NCBI GenBank assembly: GCA_015059065.1
Contig: SVBE01000012.1
Coordinates: 1 to 47,793 of the forward strand
Direction: 5' to 3'
Source of the DNA: Erysipelotrichaceae bacterium
GTDB taxonomy: Bacteria > Bacillota_I > Bacilli_A > RFN20 > CAG-826
DNA: 47,793 nucleotides
The position numbers were made by a program, and so were the translations under genes. The stretch's first letter is position 1, and each line of letters begins with the position of its first letter. Of the stretch, positions 1-8,191 are shown piece after piece. The notes below the pieces were generated by a model. The model had not been told where the DNA came from, made no database searches, and worked only from the letters and a program-made list of their open reading frames with translations.

Positions 1-77
1 ACTGGCTCCTTGCTAGGGACTACCAGACTAGGAGTTTCACCTAGTTATATTAACTGCACCGAACTGGCGCACCCTCT
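1..77 (-). ncRNA. Three-hairpin RNA leader, cut by the window edge
   Basis: Downstream of a good promoter the minus strand folds into three consecutive stems: TGCGCC/GGTGCA (71-66 with 60-55, loop AGTTC), ACTAGG/CCTAGT (45-40 with 32-27, loop TGAAACT) and CTGG/CCAG with an inner TCC/GGA (26-2). There is no convincing reading frame. The GGTGAAACTCC core of the second stem resembles elements of cobalamin and FMN riboswitches, but the rest does not fit either consensus well enough to name it. It is probably the 5' leader, or a small RNA, of a gene lying left of the window. The predicted start of transcription is near 77. Confidence 0.4.
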
Positions 78-83
78 GTAAAC

Positions 84-111
84 ATTTTACCATATTTTTT
101 TATTTTGTTAA
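84..111 (-). promoter_or_regulatory. Sigma-A promoter for the left-edge RNA leader
   Basis: The minus strand has TTAACA (111-106), a 16-bp spacer and TAAAAT (89-84). This places the start of transcription about seven bases downstream, directly at the beginning of the hairpin series that runs off the window. Confidence 0.55.
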
Positions 112-371
112 CACTATTTTATAATCTGTTAATTGAAAAACTAAACGCAATAATTTCGCGCTGTTGCTTTTTTCTTGTCAAGTTGAATGTGAGATGCAGT
201 ATATCCTCTTTTTTTAATTAATATGCTTTAGTTTTCATTATTATTTTTCCTAAGTATACTCCACAAGAAAACAATCAAAATATCAATTTGCATTTTACAT
301 TTGTGAGGTATTTTATCGGACATTTGGTTTACTCTAGTTGTATGTGTATCGACAATTGGAGACAAAAGATT
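112..371. other. Intergenic stretch without a recognised gene
   Basis: This AT-rich region lies between the terminator of the leftmost minus-strand operon and the promoter at 84-111. No supported reading frame was found. The only notable motif is TTACATTTGTGA at 295-306, an 11/12 match to the palindrome TTACRTTTGTAA found in other intergenic regions of this window. Confidence 0.5.
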
Positions 372-405
372 ATAAAAAACGGATAATCAATTATGGCTAT
401 CCGTT
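372..405 (-). terminator. Rho-independent terminator after the mscS remnant
   Basis: On the minus strand AACGGATA (405-398) pairs with TATCCGTT (385-378), with a 12-base loop, and is followed by a run of T. It closes the transcription unit formed by the 856-aa gene and the mscS fragment. Confidence 0.75.
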
Positions 406-431
406 ATATTTTATAAATCTATTAAAGGAGA

Positions 432-758
432 CTATTTTTTGTCGTCGATATCTTTAGACAAATCTTTTTGTTCTTCCACAAAGGCTTCCGCTACTTTTCT
501 ATCTTTAACAGATAATTTAGTGTCTTCGTTACCTTGGTCATAAGAAACAGTGACTTGTGGGAATGGAACATTGACATTGTTGTCATCAAAGACAATCTTG
601 ATTTCTCTATTTAAGTCACGTTGTACTTGATAGATATCAGCTTCTTTACATTTAGCAACGAATAAGAGAACAACCGCACTATCGGCTAATTCAGAAACAC
701 CTTTATAGAAAGGTCCTTCAACGATAGAAACAGGGTTAAATGTTTTAAGGTTCAACAC
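432..758 (-). pseudogene. 3' remnant of a MscS-type mechanosensitive channel gene
   Basis: The 108-residue frame matches only the cytoplasmic end of Bacillota MscS channels. The stretch GVSELADSAVVLLFVAK followed by DIYQVQRDLNREIK and then VPFPQVTVS is the typical terminal alpha/beta domain, which comes near the end of a protein of about 280-350 residues. The membrane helices and the beta domain that line the pore are absent from the whole window, so no channel can form. The frame opens with a GTG inside the last codons of the 856-aa gene. That frame stays open upstream only to about 825, so the remnant is joined out of frame to that gene. The sensible reading is that a recombination or insertion replaced the 5' two thirds of a chromosomal mscS gene. 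The terminator at 372-405 may be the original mscS terminator. Translation of the fragment is possible but unproven. Confidence 0.75.
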
Positions 759-3315
759 CTTCGTCTTCAGGTGGATCCTTCTCTTTAGCTTTTGCTTCTG
801 CCGTTTCCTCGTTAATAATATTTAACTTTTTAGGTGCCAAATCAGCTTGCAAATTCTTTTGGAATTCATCTTGATTAATGATGTTATTATTATTCACCGC
901 TAATTCAGGATTCTTTTCTGCTTCTTTTTCTCTTTTTTCTGCTTCATAAGCTTTAATGACTGAATCACAGAATTCCACTCTCTTCTTTGCCGTCTTGCTC
1001 AAGCGATTGAAATCAGTTCCTTCTGGCATCTTATATGCTTTATAAGCTTTCGCACAGGCATATAAGGCATCTTTATCACCGAATATTGGGCTATTCATAT
1101 CGCAGACACCCTTTGCAACTTTTTGTAAGGCGGTATATTCCTTAGAAGTTGTTCCTCTAATCCATTCATACCAACCACCTCTATTATCTTTGATGATTTT
1201 TGGGAAGGTTTTTCCAACGTTATAACCATTTGGTTTGTGATTGAATTCGTTGAATTTTGTAAAGAATTCTCCGTTGTCTTTCTCGTGCGCGATGTACCAA
1301 GCACGACTGTATCCTCTTTTGACTTCATTTAAACTCTCAACATCATCATTTTGGAATTTATATACTTTCTTATCGATGGTTTGAATTGGATCCACTAAGA
1401 AGTTATTAATTTCTTCTCTTAATTTAGGATCATTTACACTAGCAGTAGATAAATTATTCTCTTTTAAATAATCGACGAAGTATTGTCTTCCCGCTGCAAT
1501 AACTCCCCCAGCGTTATAACAGATGAAATCATCACCAGCGCCTTTTAAGAATTGCTCTTCATGGTAAGCCATATATTTTCTTTCTGTGCAGAAATCCCTG
1601 ATGGCTTTAGTAATTCTCTTATATTCTTCATCAACTGGAGTATTCGCGTGCTTTCTAACGCTAGCGGAATAATCTTTAACCACTCCTCCAAGAGTCGCAT
1701 CTTCTTTACCGTAATTAGGGCTCACTTCGTATAATTTATCAACGTTATCACCTTCTACAAAGAGGTACTTCAAACGGTGAATATCTGGTTTATTGTTGGT
1801 GCTGAACATCTCCTCAGGAGTTAAATAATAGAGCCTATTATAATCCTTAATAACCATTGAAATGATGGTGTTTTTCACTGCTGTATTATTGTCTGGAGAA
1901 GTATTTGCTAAGAACTCCATACCTCTACCACCTGACATATTGTATCTAGAGAGTTCAGCATAAGATCTTGAGCTAAAATATAAAGCATGTGCCATTCTTT
2001 TGCCTAAAGTGTTCTCTTCGCTACGAGGTAAATATATTCTATCGGTATCCGCTTGAGTAATTTTCTTTGCTCCTATTAAGAACGACTTAGTTGGATGCTC
2101 TACATAGTCTTCTAATGAGACACCCGCTGCTTTTGCTGAACCTTTGAGTTGCATAAAACCACTGAGGAAAACAACAGCTTTAGATTTCTCAAAGTCGTAT
2201 TTTGGAGGAAGATCTGGTTTCCAGTTTGCTAAGTCGCCGTCTCCTGCGTCTCCTGGTCTACCAGAATAAAGGTTACCAGGTAAAGAAACTTCATCTAAAT
2301 CAAAGTTCTTTTCAATAAAGTCAAATATTATATCGTATTTCGCACTGACTTCTTTCACGTTGTTGGTGAGCTGGTTAATTTCTTGAAGTTTTGCTTTCTT
2401 TTCTTCTTCACTAGTTAAAGTAGAATATTTGACAAGTGCGTTTTTAAGTTTATAGTTCGCACTAAAATAATCCGCTAAACCATATTCTTTACTACCACTT
2501 TCACCTAAAGCATTATTGCCTTGTAATAGGCCTTCTTTACGAAGCTCTTCATCTAATTCAAATAATTTATTCTTATAATCTTCCGAATAGGATGGTTCCA
2601 TTTCAAAGATTGGTTTAAAATATTCAATATTCTCTGGATGGGCGGCAAATGATGGGGAGATAGTTCCCTTGCTCTTTGAGCCATTAACAACTTTATTTGG
2701 ATCCATATTGTTTTCGATTACGAAGTCAGTAAACTTTTCATGAGCTTCCACCATTCTTATGTTCGAGATGGCATCGATAACGTCATCAACGAGGTTTTGG
2801 CCTGTCTTTTGAATCATCTCATTATTGGCGTAATCAAGAGAGGCTTTTAACTGTTCAGCTTCTTCACCCTGATAATATTCATCAACATCTTTTTTAATAT
2901 CATTAACGATATTTTCTAATGGATGTTTATTGCTGCGAATCTGAGGATCGCATTTCTCAAATAATTTTTCTAAACCTTCTTTATCTGGAACTTCTTTATC
3001 GATTACTTCGAGGAGTTCATCAAAGTCGATATCAGGGATTTTAATCTCACCATATCTACCAGGAGTAATTGTTTCAATACGATTACCTTTAAGAAGATCG
3101 TGATTTCTTGCAATAAAAGCATCATATGCATCTTTTCCACCAAATAGTTTCGGGGAATTATTTAATGACAAAAAGAATTTCCATGTTTGCGCGCCAATTT
3201 GTCTAATTTTTAATAAATTATCAAACTTCAACGCTTTGCTTGGATCAGCTTTTCTTAACTCCTCAAATTCTTTAAGGGCTTTTATTTGTTTTTTTAGTTC
3301 TTCTTTATAGCTCAT
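745..3315 (-). CDS. Large member of the T4SS-linked paralogue family (856 aa)
   Basis: Function unknown. No signal peptide or membrane segment is visible, so the protein is predicted to be cytoplasmic unless exported by a dedicated system. It is the largest and most divergent of five paralogues. The shared module spans about residues 708-788: RGGWYEWIRGTTSKEY, then a D-NSP turn, a KAYKAYK segment and KKRVEFCDSVIKAYE. The roughly 700 residues before it have no counterpart I recognise and look mostly helical. The C-terminus is a charged, Glu/Lys-rich low-complexity segment ending DPPEDEGVEP. It is read from a promoter of the shared tandem-repeat type (3345-3378) and starts after an AAGGAGAA ribosome site. 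Its 3' end overlaps the mscS remnant. The shared promoter and acidic end make it a candidate substrate of the adjacent type IV secretion system (inference). It is possibly a distinct effector that acquired the family's C-terminal module. Confidence 0.85.
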   Translation of the reverse strand: MSYKEELKKQIKALKEFEELRKADPSKALKFDNLLKIRQIGAQTWKFFLSLNNSPKLFGGKDAYDAFIARNHDLLKGNRIETITPGRYGEIKIPDIDFDELLEVIDKEVPDKEGLEKLFEKCDPQIRSNKHPLENIVNDIKKDVDEYYQGEEAEQLKASLDYANNEMIQKTGQNLVDDVIDAISNIRMVEAHEKFTDFVIENNMDPNKVVNGSKSKGTISPSFAAHPENIEYFKPIFEMEPSYSEDYKNKLFELDEELRKEGLLQGNNALGESGSKEYGLADYFSANYKLKNALVKYSTLTSEEEKKAKLQEINQLTNNVKEVSAKYDIIFDFIEKNFDLDEVSLPGNLYSGRPGDAGDGDLANWKPDLPPKYDFEKSKAVVFLSGFMQLKGSAKAAGVSLEDYVEHPTKSFLIGAKKITQADTDRIYLPRSEENTLGKRMAHALYFSSRSYAELSRYNMSGGRGMEFLANTSPDNNTAVKNTIISMVIKDYNRLYYLTPEEMFSTNNKPDIHRLKYLFVEGDNVDKLYEVSPNYGKEDATLGGVVKDYSASVRKHANTPVDEEYKRITKAIRDFCTERKYMAYHEEQFLKGAGDDFICYNAGGVIAAGRQYFVDYLKENNLSTASVNDPKLREEINNFLVDPIQTIDKKVYKFQNDDVESLNEVKRGYSRAWYIAHEKDNGEFFTKFNEFNHKPNGYNVGKTFPKIIKDNRGGWYEWIRGTTSKEYTALQKVAKGVCDMNSPIFGDKDALYACAKAYKAYKMPEGTDFNRLSKTAKKRVEFCDSVIKAYEAEKREKEAEKNPELAVNNNNIINQDEFQKNLQADLAPKKLNIINEETAEAKAKEKDPPEDEGVEP

Positions 3316-3344
3316 AATCGTTCTCCTTCATTAAAGCCATTAAT

Positions 3345-3378
3345 ATAATAGAACACGCTGTGCCACAATAGTGCCACA
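3345..3378 (-). promoter_or_regulatory. Tandem-repeat promoter P1 (856-aa gene)
   Basis: On the minus strand two exact copies of TGTGGCAC (3378-3371 and 3367-3360) lie 11 bp apart. They are followed by 9 bp and TATTAT (3350-3345). There is no conventional -35 hexamer. The geometry is identical to four other promoters in the window. It lies 29 bp upstream of the start codon. Confidence 0.8.
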
Positions 3379-3405
3379 GCACATATTTTTACATTAACTT
3401 TATTT

Positions 3406-3437
3406 TAAAATAAAACCCTGTAGAAATTCCACAGGGT
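3406..3437 (-). terminator. Terminator of the alcohol dehydrogenase gene
   Basis: CCCTGT and ACAGGG (3436-3431 with 3421-3416) form a stem on the minus strand, followed by a TTTTATTTTA tract. It separates the dehydrogenase gene from promoter P1. Confidence 0.75.
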
Positions 3438-3459
3438 CATTCTTCTTAAAAGCAATTAA

Positions 3460-4605
3460 TTACATCAATTTCTTGAAGAGTGCGACAACTTGTTCGTGAG
3501 TAGCTTCTCTTGGGTTGCCTGGATAGCAAGCATCCGCGAGAGCATCTTTCGCTAAAGAATCTAAATCTTCAGCTTTGATTTCTTCGCACTTAGTTGGAAT
3601 GCCAACATCGACAGATAATTGTTTGACAGCAGCAATCGCAGCATCGCGATATTCTTCTTGAGACATCTTGTCGACATCTTTAACACCGAAGACACGAGCG
3701 ATTTCACGATATTTCTCACCAGTGTAGTCTCTATTGAATTCCATAGAGATTGGTAAGAGCATCGCACAGGCTTTGCCGTGTGGGACATCATAATAAGCGG
3801 ATAATGTATGCGCCATTGCATGGTCAATACCTAAACCGACATTGGAGAATCCCATACCAGCGATATATTGGGCCAAAGCCATATTTTCGCCACCTTTTTC
3901 ATTACCAGCCACTGAATCTCTTAAATTCTTCGCGATTAATTCAATAGCCTTGATGTGGAACATATCAGACATTTCCCACGCTGCTCTAGTAGTATAGCCT
4001 TCAATCGCGTGAGTTAAGGCATCCATACCAGTGAACGCTTTTAATGATTTTGGCATTGAAGCCATCATATCTGGATCAACAAAGGCTACAACAGGCATAT
4101 CATGTGGGTCGACACAGACGAATTTTCTCTTCTTTTCGACATCAGTGATGACGTAGTTGATAGTCACTTCTGCCGCAGTACCAGCAGTTGTTGGAACTGC
4201 AAGGATTGGTAAGCATGGTTTTTTAGTTGGGGCCACACCCTCTAAGCTTCTCACATCAGCAAACTCTGGGTTAGTAATGATAATACCAATAGCTTTAGCG
4301 GTATCCATAGAAGAACCACCACCGATAGCGACAATTGCATCAGCCTTTGCTTCTTTAGCAGCGGCGACACCGGCTAAAACGTTTTCAATAGTTGGGTTTG
4401 GTTTGATATCGCTGAAAAGCTTATATGCAATACCAGCTTCTTCTAATAAATCAGTAACTTTCGCGGAGACACCGAATTTGACTAATGAGGCATCACTACA
4501 AACTAAGATGTTTTTAAAGCCTCTAGATTTGATTTCTGGGACAATGTTTAAAATCGCACCTTTCCCATGGTACGAAGTTTCGTTAAGCATAAATCTATTT
4601 GCCAT
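3460..4605 (-). CDS. fucO: Iron-dependent alcohol dehydrogenase, lactaldehyde reductase type
   Basis: This group III metal-dependent alcohol dehydrogenase is very close to E. coli FucO over its whole 381 residues. FucO interconverts lactaldehyde and 1,2-propanediol with NAD(H). The N-terminus MANRFMLNETSYHGKG, the dinucleotide-binding GGGSSMDTAKAIG near residue 97 and TTAGTAAEVT are family hallmarks. The metal-ligand motifs DALTHAIEGY, DHAMAHTLSAYY and DVPHGKACAMLLP retain their Asp and His residues. The protein is cytosolic and probably disposes of reducing power during deoxysugar or aldehyde fermentation. It starts after ACGGAGG, stands alone between terminators, and is the only plainly metabolic gene among the secretion-linked paralogues. 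Two palindromes, 4708-4723 and 4828-4843, lie upstream. Neighbouring genes give no fucose or rhamnose pathway context, so 1,3-propanediol or ethanol dehydrogenase activity is also possible. Confidence 0.9.
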   Translation of the reverse strand: MANRFMLNETSYHGKGAILNIVPEIKSRGFKNILVCSDASLVKFGVSAKVTDLLEEAGIAYKLFSDIKPNPTIENVLAGVAAAKEAKADAIVAIGGGSSMDTAKAIGIIITNPEFADVRSLEGVAPTKKPCLPILAVPTTAGTAAEVTINYVITDVEKKRKFVCVDPHDMPVVAFVDPDMMASMPKSLKAFTGMDALTHAIEGYTTRAAWEMSDMFHIKAIELIAKNLRDSVAGNEKGGENMALAQYIAGMGFSNVGLGIDHAMAHTLSAYYDVPHGKACAMLLPISMEFNRDYTGEKYREIARVFGVKDVDKMSQEEYRDAAIAAVKQLSVDVGIPTKCEEIKAEDLDSLAKDALADACYPGNPREATHEQVVALFKKLM

Positions 4606-4707
4606 AATTTTTCCTCCGTTATCATTATCTCATCTACCTAATATTTTTTTAAAAGATATGTTTATAAAAATATATGAATTAAAGAAAAATAGATATCATT
4701 TGTTTGC

Positions 4708-4723
4708 CGTTACGTTTGTAACG
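4708..4723. promoter_or_regulatory. Palindromic operator-like site a
   Basis: CGTTACGTTTGTAACG is a perfect 6+6 palindrome around GTTT, about 100 bp upstream of the alcohol dehydrogenase start. The same core TTACRTTTGTAA recurs at 4830-4841, 10079-10090, 10198-10209 and 30920-30931, always intergenic and with RTTT on the plus strand. Confidence 0.55.
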
Positions 4724-4827
4724 TCCTTAATCATTTTTGGCCATTTAACGATTGTAAATCCTGCCACTATTACTACCATATCATCTCTTAAGAGATGAAT
4801 GTATTCATACTCATTTCAATAATTAGA

Positions 4828-4843
4828 CGTTACGTTTGTAACG
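4828..4843. promoter_or_regulatory. Palindromic operator-like site b
   Basis: This is an identical copy of site a (CGTTACGTTTGTAACG), exactly 120 bp away, just downstream of the terminator that ends the 504-aa gene. Confidence 0.55.
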
Positions 4844-4852
4844 GCTTATATT

Positions 4853-4879
4853 ATAAAAGCGCACATTTGACTGCGCGCT
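4853..4879 (-). terminator. Terminator of the 504-aa gene
   Basis: On the minus strand AGCGCGCA (4879-4872) pairs with TGTGCGCT (4865-4858) with one mismatch, followed by TTTTATA. Confidence 0.65.
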
Positions 4880-4908
4880 CTTATTTTTACGAAATGACAC
4901 TTTTTATA

Positions 4909-6423
4909 TTACATAGATAGATTCAAATCGTCGTTTTCTTCCACGAGGTCTAAATCGTAATCGTTGCTTTTCTCTTTATTATTTTCGTTAGCATTATCAC
5001 CAAAGATATCAACTTCATTAGCATTGATAATTAATCCGACTTTACCTCTTAATCCGGTTTTGATTTCAATATCGATATCTTCTTTGATTGAATCATCGAG
5101 TTTCTCCATAACGTTACAAGTATCAATCACTGCTTGACATAACGTACTTCTTTTTAATGCTGTGCCTTTCATATCGGTTAAGTTTTCATAACCTTGGTCG
5201 CGTTTATGTTGACGGTACGCTTCTGCTTTTTCTTTTAAGATATCTTTTCTACCGTAGTTAACATGGCTTGGATCATTGAACTGTTTGAATGTTTCGATGA
5301 AGGCAGTCCACTCTGGAGAAGTTGAATGGAGGATATTTCTTTCCATCCATCCACCTTTATGTTCATCTTCAATTTGATTGATATCGAAGACTAATTGATT
5401 GAGTTTACTAGAAATTCTATCTTGGAAGGATCTCACATATTTATTTTGGAAGACTTTGTTGATAGAGCGGATTTGGAAGATTTCTTCTTTACTTCTTCTC
5501 TCCACTCTCACATTTGGATCATCTTCCACAAAGATTTTATCAAAGCTGACCTCTTTTCTTTCACCAGTATTTGGATCAGTTCTAACCACTTTGTAATTTA
5601 AGAATAAGTCACGGTCATTGACGTCTAGGCCGTAATTTTTAAGTTTTTCAATGAATGTATTAGGAGTGTCAAGAAGGTTCATTCCCATCTTGCCGTTAAT
5701 AACTTCAGTGAGTTCAGGATTTGGATTACCTCTAAATAATTCCGCATTAGTCATTGCCATCGCCGCTTGGGTAGGATCTAAAGTTGGACAAGCATAATAA
5801 TCAACACCGTTATGCTTAACGATATTGCCATACCCATTAAAAGCCTCAAATGGTTTCTTTAAACCCGCTAAAGCCGTTTTTAATGTCGCACTTGAATCGA
5901 TAACGCCAGAATCAAGAACACCATTAATCGTATATCCTTGTTCACATAAGGCGTCATGTTCCATGTAGAAATAAGCTTGCGCTTCTCTATCGTTACCAAG
6001 TCTATTAACTTCAGTCGCATCTAATTTAAATAGTTTATCATATTCGCGATACGCTAATTTATCAGGACTATTTATATATTCTTGATAAATCTTTTCGTTA
6101 TAAGCGATATCCTTTGGATCCTTGCCAAGTCTTAAGGAATAAACGAATATTCTTCCAAATGGATTATTTCGCACTCTGTTCTCACCGTATTTGCTTTTTA
6201 AAGAAGCGAGAATAGTATTACGTTCTGCTGTTCTTCTTTTATATTCTTCATTCATACGATAGATAGCGATTTCTTTTGGATCATCTAATTTCCTTAAAAT
6301 CGCTTCATCTTCATATTTAAGAATTCCACCGAGAGTTTCATTCATCTTGTCGACGAGATAATGGTGACGGTCAATAATCCTTTGCTTTTCTTCTTGTGTT
6401 AATGGTTTGTCATAATCTGGCAT
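4909..6423 (-). CDS. T4SS-linked paralogue family protein (504 aa)
   Basis: Function unknown; no secretion signal or membrane helix is seen. The N-terminal half shares an arrangement with the 570- and 494-aa paralogues: RHHYLVDKMNETL, then a LDDPKE..IYR segment, a YNEKIYQEYINSPDK motif near residues 112-126, and KLFKLDA. A DYYACPTL motif follows near residue 206. The shared C-terminal module spans about residues 358-438 (KGGWMERNILHSTSPEW, FNDPSHVNYG, KEKAEAYRQHK, LCQAVIDT). The last 30 residues are strongly acidic and end LVEENDDLNLSM. The gene has its own tandem-repeat promoter (6447-6480), an AGGAGG ribosome site and its own terminator, so it is a single-gene unit. Shared regulation with virB6-virB4 suggests a secreted substrate or an accessory factor of that system. 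No enzymatic signature was recognised. Confidence 0.88.
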   Translation of the reverse strand: MPDYDKPLTQEEKQRIIDRHHYLVDKMNETLGGILKYEDEAILRKLDDPKEIAIYRMNEEYKRRTAERNTILASLKSKYGENRVRNNPFGRIFVYSLRLGKDPKDIAYNEKIYQEYINSPDKLAYREYDKLFKLDATEVNRLGNDREAQAYFYMEHDALCEQGYTINGVLDSGVIDSSATLKTALAGLKKPFEAFNGYGNIVKHNGVDYYACPTLDPTQAAMAMTNAELFRGNPNPELTEVINGKMGMNLLDTPNTFIEKLKNYGLDVNDRDLFLNYKVVRTDPNTGERKEVSFDKIFVEDDPNVRVERRSKEEIFQIRSINKVFQNKYVRSFQDRISSKLNQLVFDINQIEDEHKGGWMERNILHSTSPEWTAFIETFKQFNDPSHVNYGRKDILKEKAEAYRQHKRDQGYENLTDMKGTALKRSTLCQAVIDTCNVMEKLDDSIKEDIDIEIKTGLRGKVGLIINANEVDIFGDNANENNKEKSNDYDLDLVEENDDLNLSM

Positions 6424-6446
6424 AGTTTTTTCCTCCTGACACTTTT

Positions 6447-6480
6447 AGTATAAAACAACACTTGCCACAGATGTGCCACA
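6447..6480 (-). promoter_or_regulatory. Tandem-repeat promoter P2 (504-aa gene)
   Basis: On the minus strand TGTGGCAC (6480-6473), three bases, TGTGGCAA (6469-6462), nine bases, then TATACT (6452-6447). The distal repeat directly abuts the T-run of the preceding terminator. Confidence 0.8.
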
Positions 6481-6510
6481 AAAAAACTCCTAAGATATTA
6501 TCCTAGGAGT
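6481..6510 (-). terminator. Terminator of the 570/547-aa operon
   Basis: ACTCCTA (6510-6504) pairs with TAGGAGT (6492-6486) on the minus strand, followed by a T-run that ends exactly where promoter P2 begins. Confidence 0.75.
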
Positions 6511-6529
6511 AATAGTAATAATAACGATA

Positions 6530-8173
6530 TCAGTTAGATAAATCTAAATCGTCCATCAAGTCATCTAATTCTTTTTTATCTTTTTCGGTGATTTCGATTT
6601 TTTCGTTGCTAAATAGTTTGCTCTTTTTAGGATCAATAGAGGCAACTTTGTCTTCTTGAATGAATTCGTTCGCTAATGGGTTTTCATCCACTTCTGCTGG
6701 ATCAAAAATCACTTTCTTTTTAACGCGTTCACTCATGCTTTCAGGAATATCGTATTTACTAGCGATTTCAATCGTGTCTAAACATAATTTCGCTCTGATG
6801 TTTCCTGGATAAGGCAACTTAGCGGCGTCTTCATAAGTGAAGACATCTTTATGAACTAAGTAGCACTGCGCTGCCAAGTTGATGCTATGATAATCGCCAT
6901 GATTATGATGATTTGGATCATCGAATTCTTTCATTGCTTTGATGAAGTCTTTGTATTCTTTAGAAGTTGTTCTAAAGATTTGTTCTTTAACATTACCTTT
7001 GATGTTTTCGGCAATTTCTCCAATATTCTTTTTCTCAAATTGTGCAATTGGAATATTGTTCTTTAAACAGTAATCAAAGACAAAGTCTCTTCTAAAGTCT
7101 TTCGCTATTAAATCTTCTCTAACTGCAGTCGGAGGTAATTTGAGTTTAGTTCCTAAGTTTGGTGAGAAATCATCAGTGAGCACTTTTTTACAAGCGTTAA
7201 CAGTATTTTCATCTAACATTTTGAATTTGAAGTTAGTCCCTTCACTAAGTGGGTTACCAGAATAATATAGAGCTGGAGAAATTTCAGACTTCTTGCCTAA
7301 TGCATCTGTCATTTCACCGACATATTTATTTAATCCACCTGGACCAGAGATATCGATGTTAAAATCTTTAAATGCAGTCATTGTAGATTTAAATTCTTTG
7401 ATGGCAATATTGAAGGTAGATTCATTGTTGTTCTTATCACGGATGCTATCATAAAGAGGTTTATTATCAGCCATTACATTATTGTCTTCAAGTGCTTCAA
7501 GAATATCTTGATTGATAGGAGGTAACGTGAAATATCCTTCATCTTCAACAAGTCTAGCAGCATTCATCGCTGGGGCGAGTAATTCAAAGTTACCAGTGAT
7601 GGATTTAAAATTCGCTTTTAATTCTGGAGTAAGCTCATCGACCTTATCTAATGTGCCTGACATTCTGAAGGCATCATCAATAATCTCTTCATTTTTTTCA
7701 TAATAATCTAATAAGAGGTTCTTTATATCTTTTGAATCCGCAATCTTATATAGTTCACCGGCATCAAAATTCGCTAGTTTTTGGAATCTGTTTTTAGCAA
7801 ATTCTTCTGGGTTTTTATAATAGTATTTAACGACGTATTCGTTATATTTTTTTGAATATTCATCGTCACCTGGAAGAAGTCTAGTGTAAAGACCACGGTT
7901 TAAAAGGAACTTTTGACCTTTAATCTTATGATTAGCGAGTTTATCGCCGAGATCTTCCGCGATTTGTTCTCTCTTCTTGACACTTGCAGCAAGCTCTCTA
8001 CTCTTTAAATAGAATCTTTGTTCTGATGGATCATTGATTCTCTTATCAAAATCACTGAGATTGAGTTTGATTTGTTTGTCCGCTGGCAAAATGCTGTTGA
8101 GATAATTTACATTAGCAATGTATTTTCTTCTTAAATCTGCTTTTTGCGCGCTTGTTAATGTGTAAGGTGGCAT
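6530..8173 (-). CDS. T4SS-linked paralogue family protein (547 aa)
   Basis: Second gene of a two-gene operon, 18 bp behind the 570-aa paralogue, with its own AAAGGAG ribosome site. Function unknown; no signal peptide. The N-terminal half keeps the family pattern (RRKYIANVNYLNSILP, a NDPSEQRFYLK segment, KYNEYVVKYYYKNPEEF and KLANFDAGELY). The central third, including LPPINQD, is divergent. The shared module covers about residues 389-470 (KGNVKEQIFRTTSKEY, FDDPNHHNHG, AAQCYLVHK, RAKLCLDTIEIA). The C-terminus is rich in Asp/Glu/Lys and ends KELDDLMDDLDLSN, very like the LNLSM end of the 504-aa protein. The tail similarity between otherwise diverged proteins suggests selection on the terminus itself, as expected for a translocation or chaperone-binding signal (inference). 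Confidence 0.87.
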   Translation of the reverse strand: MPPYTLTSAQKADLRRKYIANVNYLNSILPADKQIKLNLSDFDKRINDPSEQRFYLKSRELAASVKKREQIAEDLGDKLANHKIKGQKFLLNRGLYTRLLPGDDEYSKKYNEYVVKYYYKNPEEFAKNRFQKLANFDAGELYKIADSKDIKNLLLDYYEKNEEIIDDAFRMSGTLDKVDELTPELKANFKSITGNFELLAPAMNAARLVEDEGYFTLPPINQDILEALEDNNVMADNKPLYDSIRDKNNNESTFNIAIKEFKSTMTAFKDFNIDISGPGGLNKYVGEMTDALGKKSEISPALYYSGNPLSEGTNFKFKMLDENTVNACKKVLTDDFSPNLGTKLKLPPTAVREDLIAKDFRRDFVFDYCLKNNIPIAQFEKKNIGEIAENIKGNVKEQIFRTTSKEYKDFIKAMKEFDDPNHHNHGDYHSINLAAQCYLVHKDVFTYEDAAKLPYPGNIRAKLCLDTIEIASKYDIPESMSERVKKKVIFDPAEVDENPLANEFIQEDKVASIDPKKSKLFSNEKIEITEKDKKELDDLMDDLDLSN

Positions 8174-8191
8174 ATTTTTAATCTCCTTTTA

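Larger units (their letters stand above)
4606..4908. other. Intergenic region with two palindromes 120 bp apart
   Basis: There is no gene here. Two identical 16-bp palindromes CGTTACGTTTGTAACG sit at 4708-4723 and 4828-4843. Between them lies a separate 18-bp perfect palindrome (4781-4798, core CTCTTAAGAG). The terminator of the 504-aa gene is at 4853-4879. A promoter for the alcohol dehydrogenase should lie within 4620-4700, but no hexamers stand out. Confidence 0.6.

Noticed and set aside
1-80. tRNA gene on the minus strand
   Set aside because: Three hairpins are present, but there is no acceptor stem, no GGTTCRA T-loop and no plausible anticodon arm.
4157-4798. Plus-strand open frame of 213 codons
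   Set aside because: It is antisense to the clearly coding alcohol dehydrogenase, has no recognisable domain and no ribosome site.
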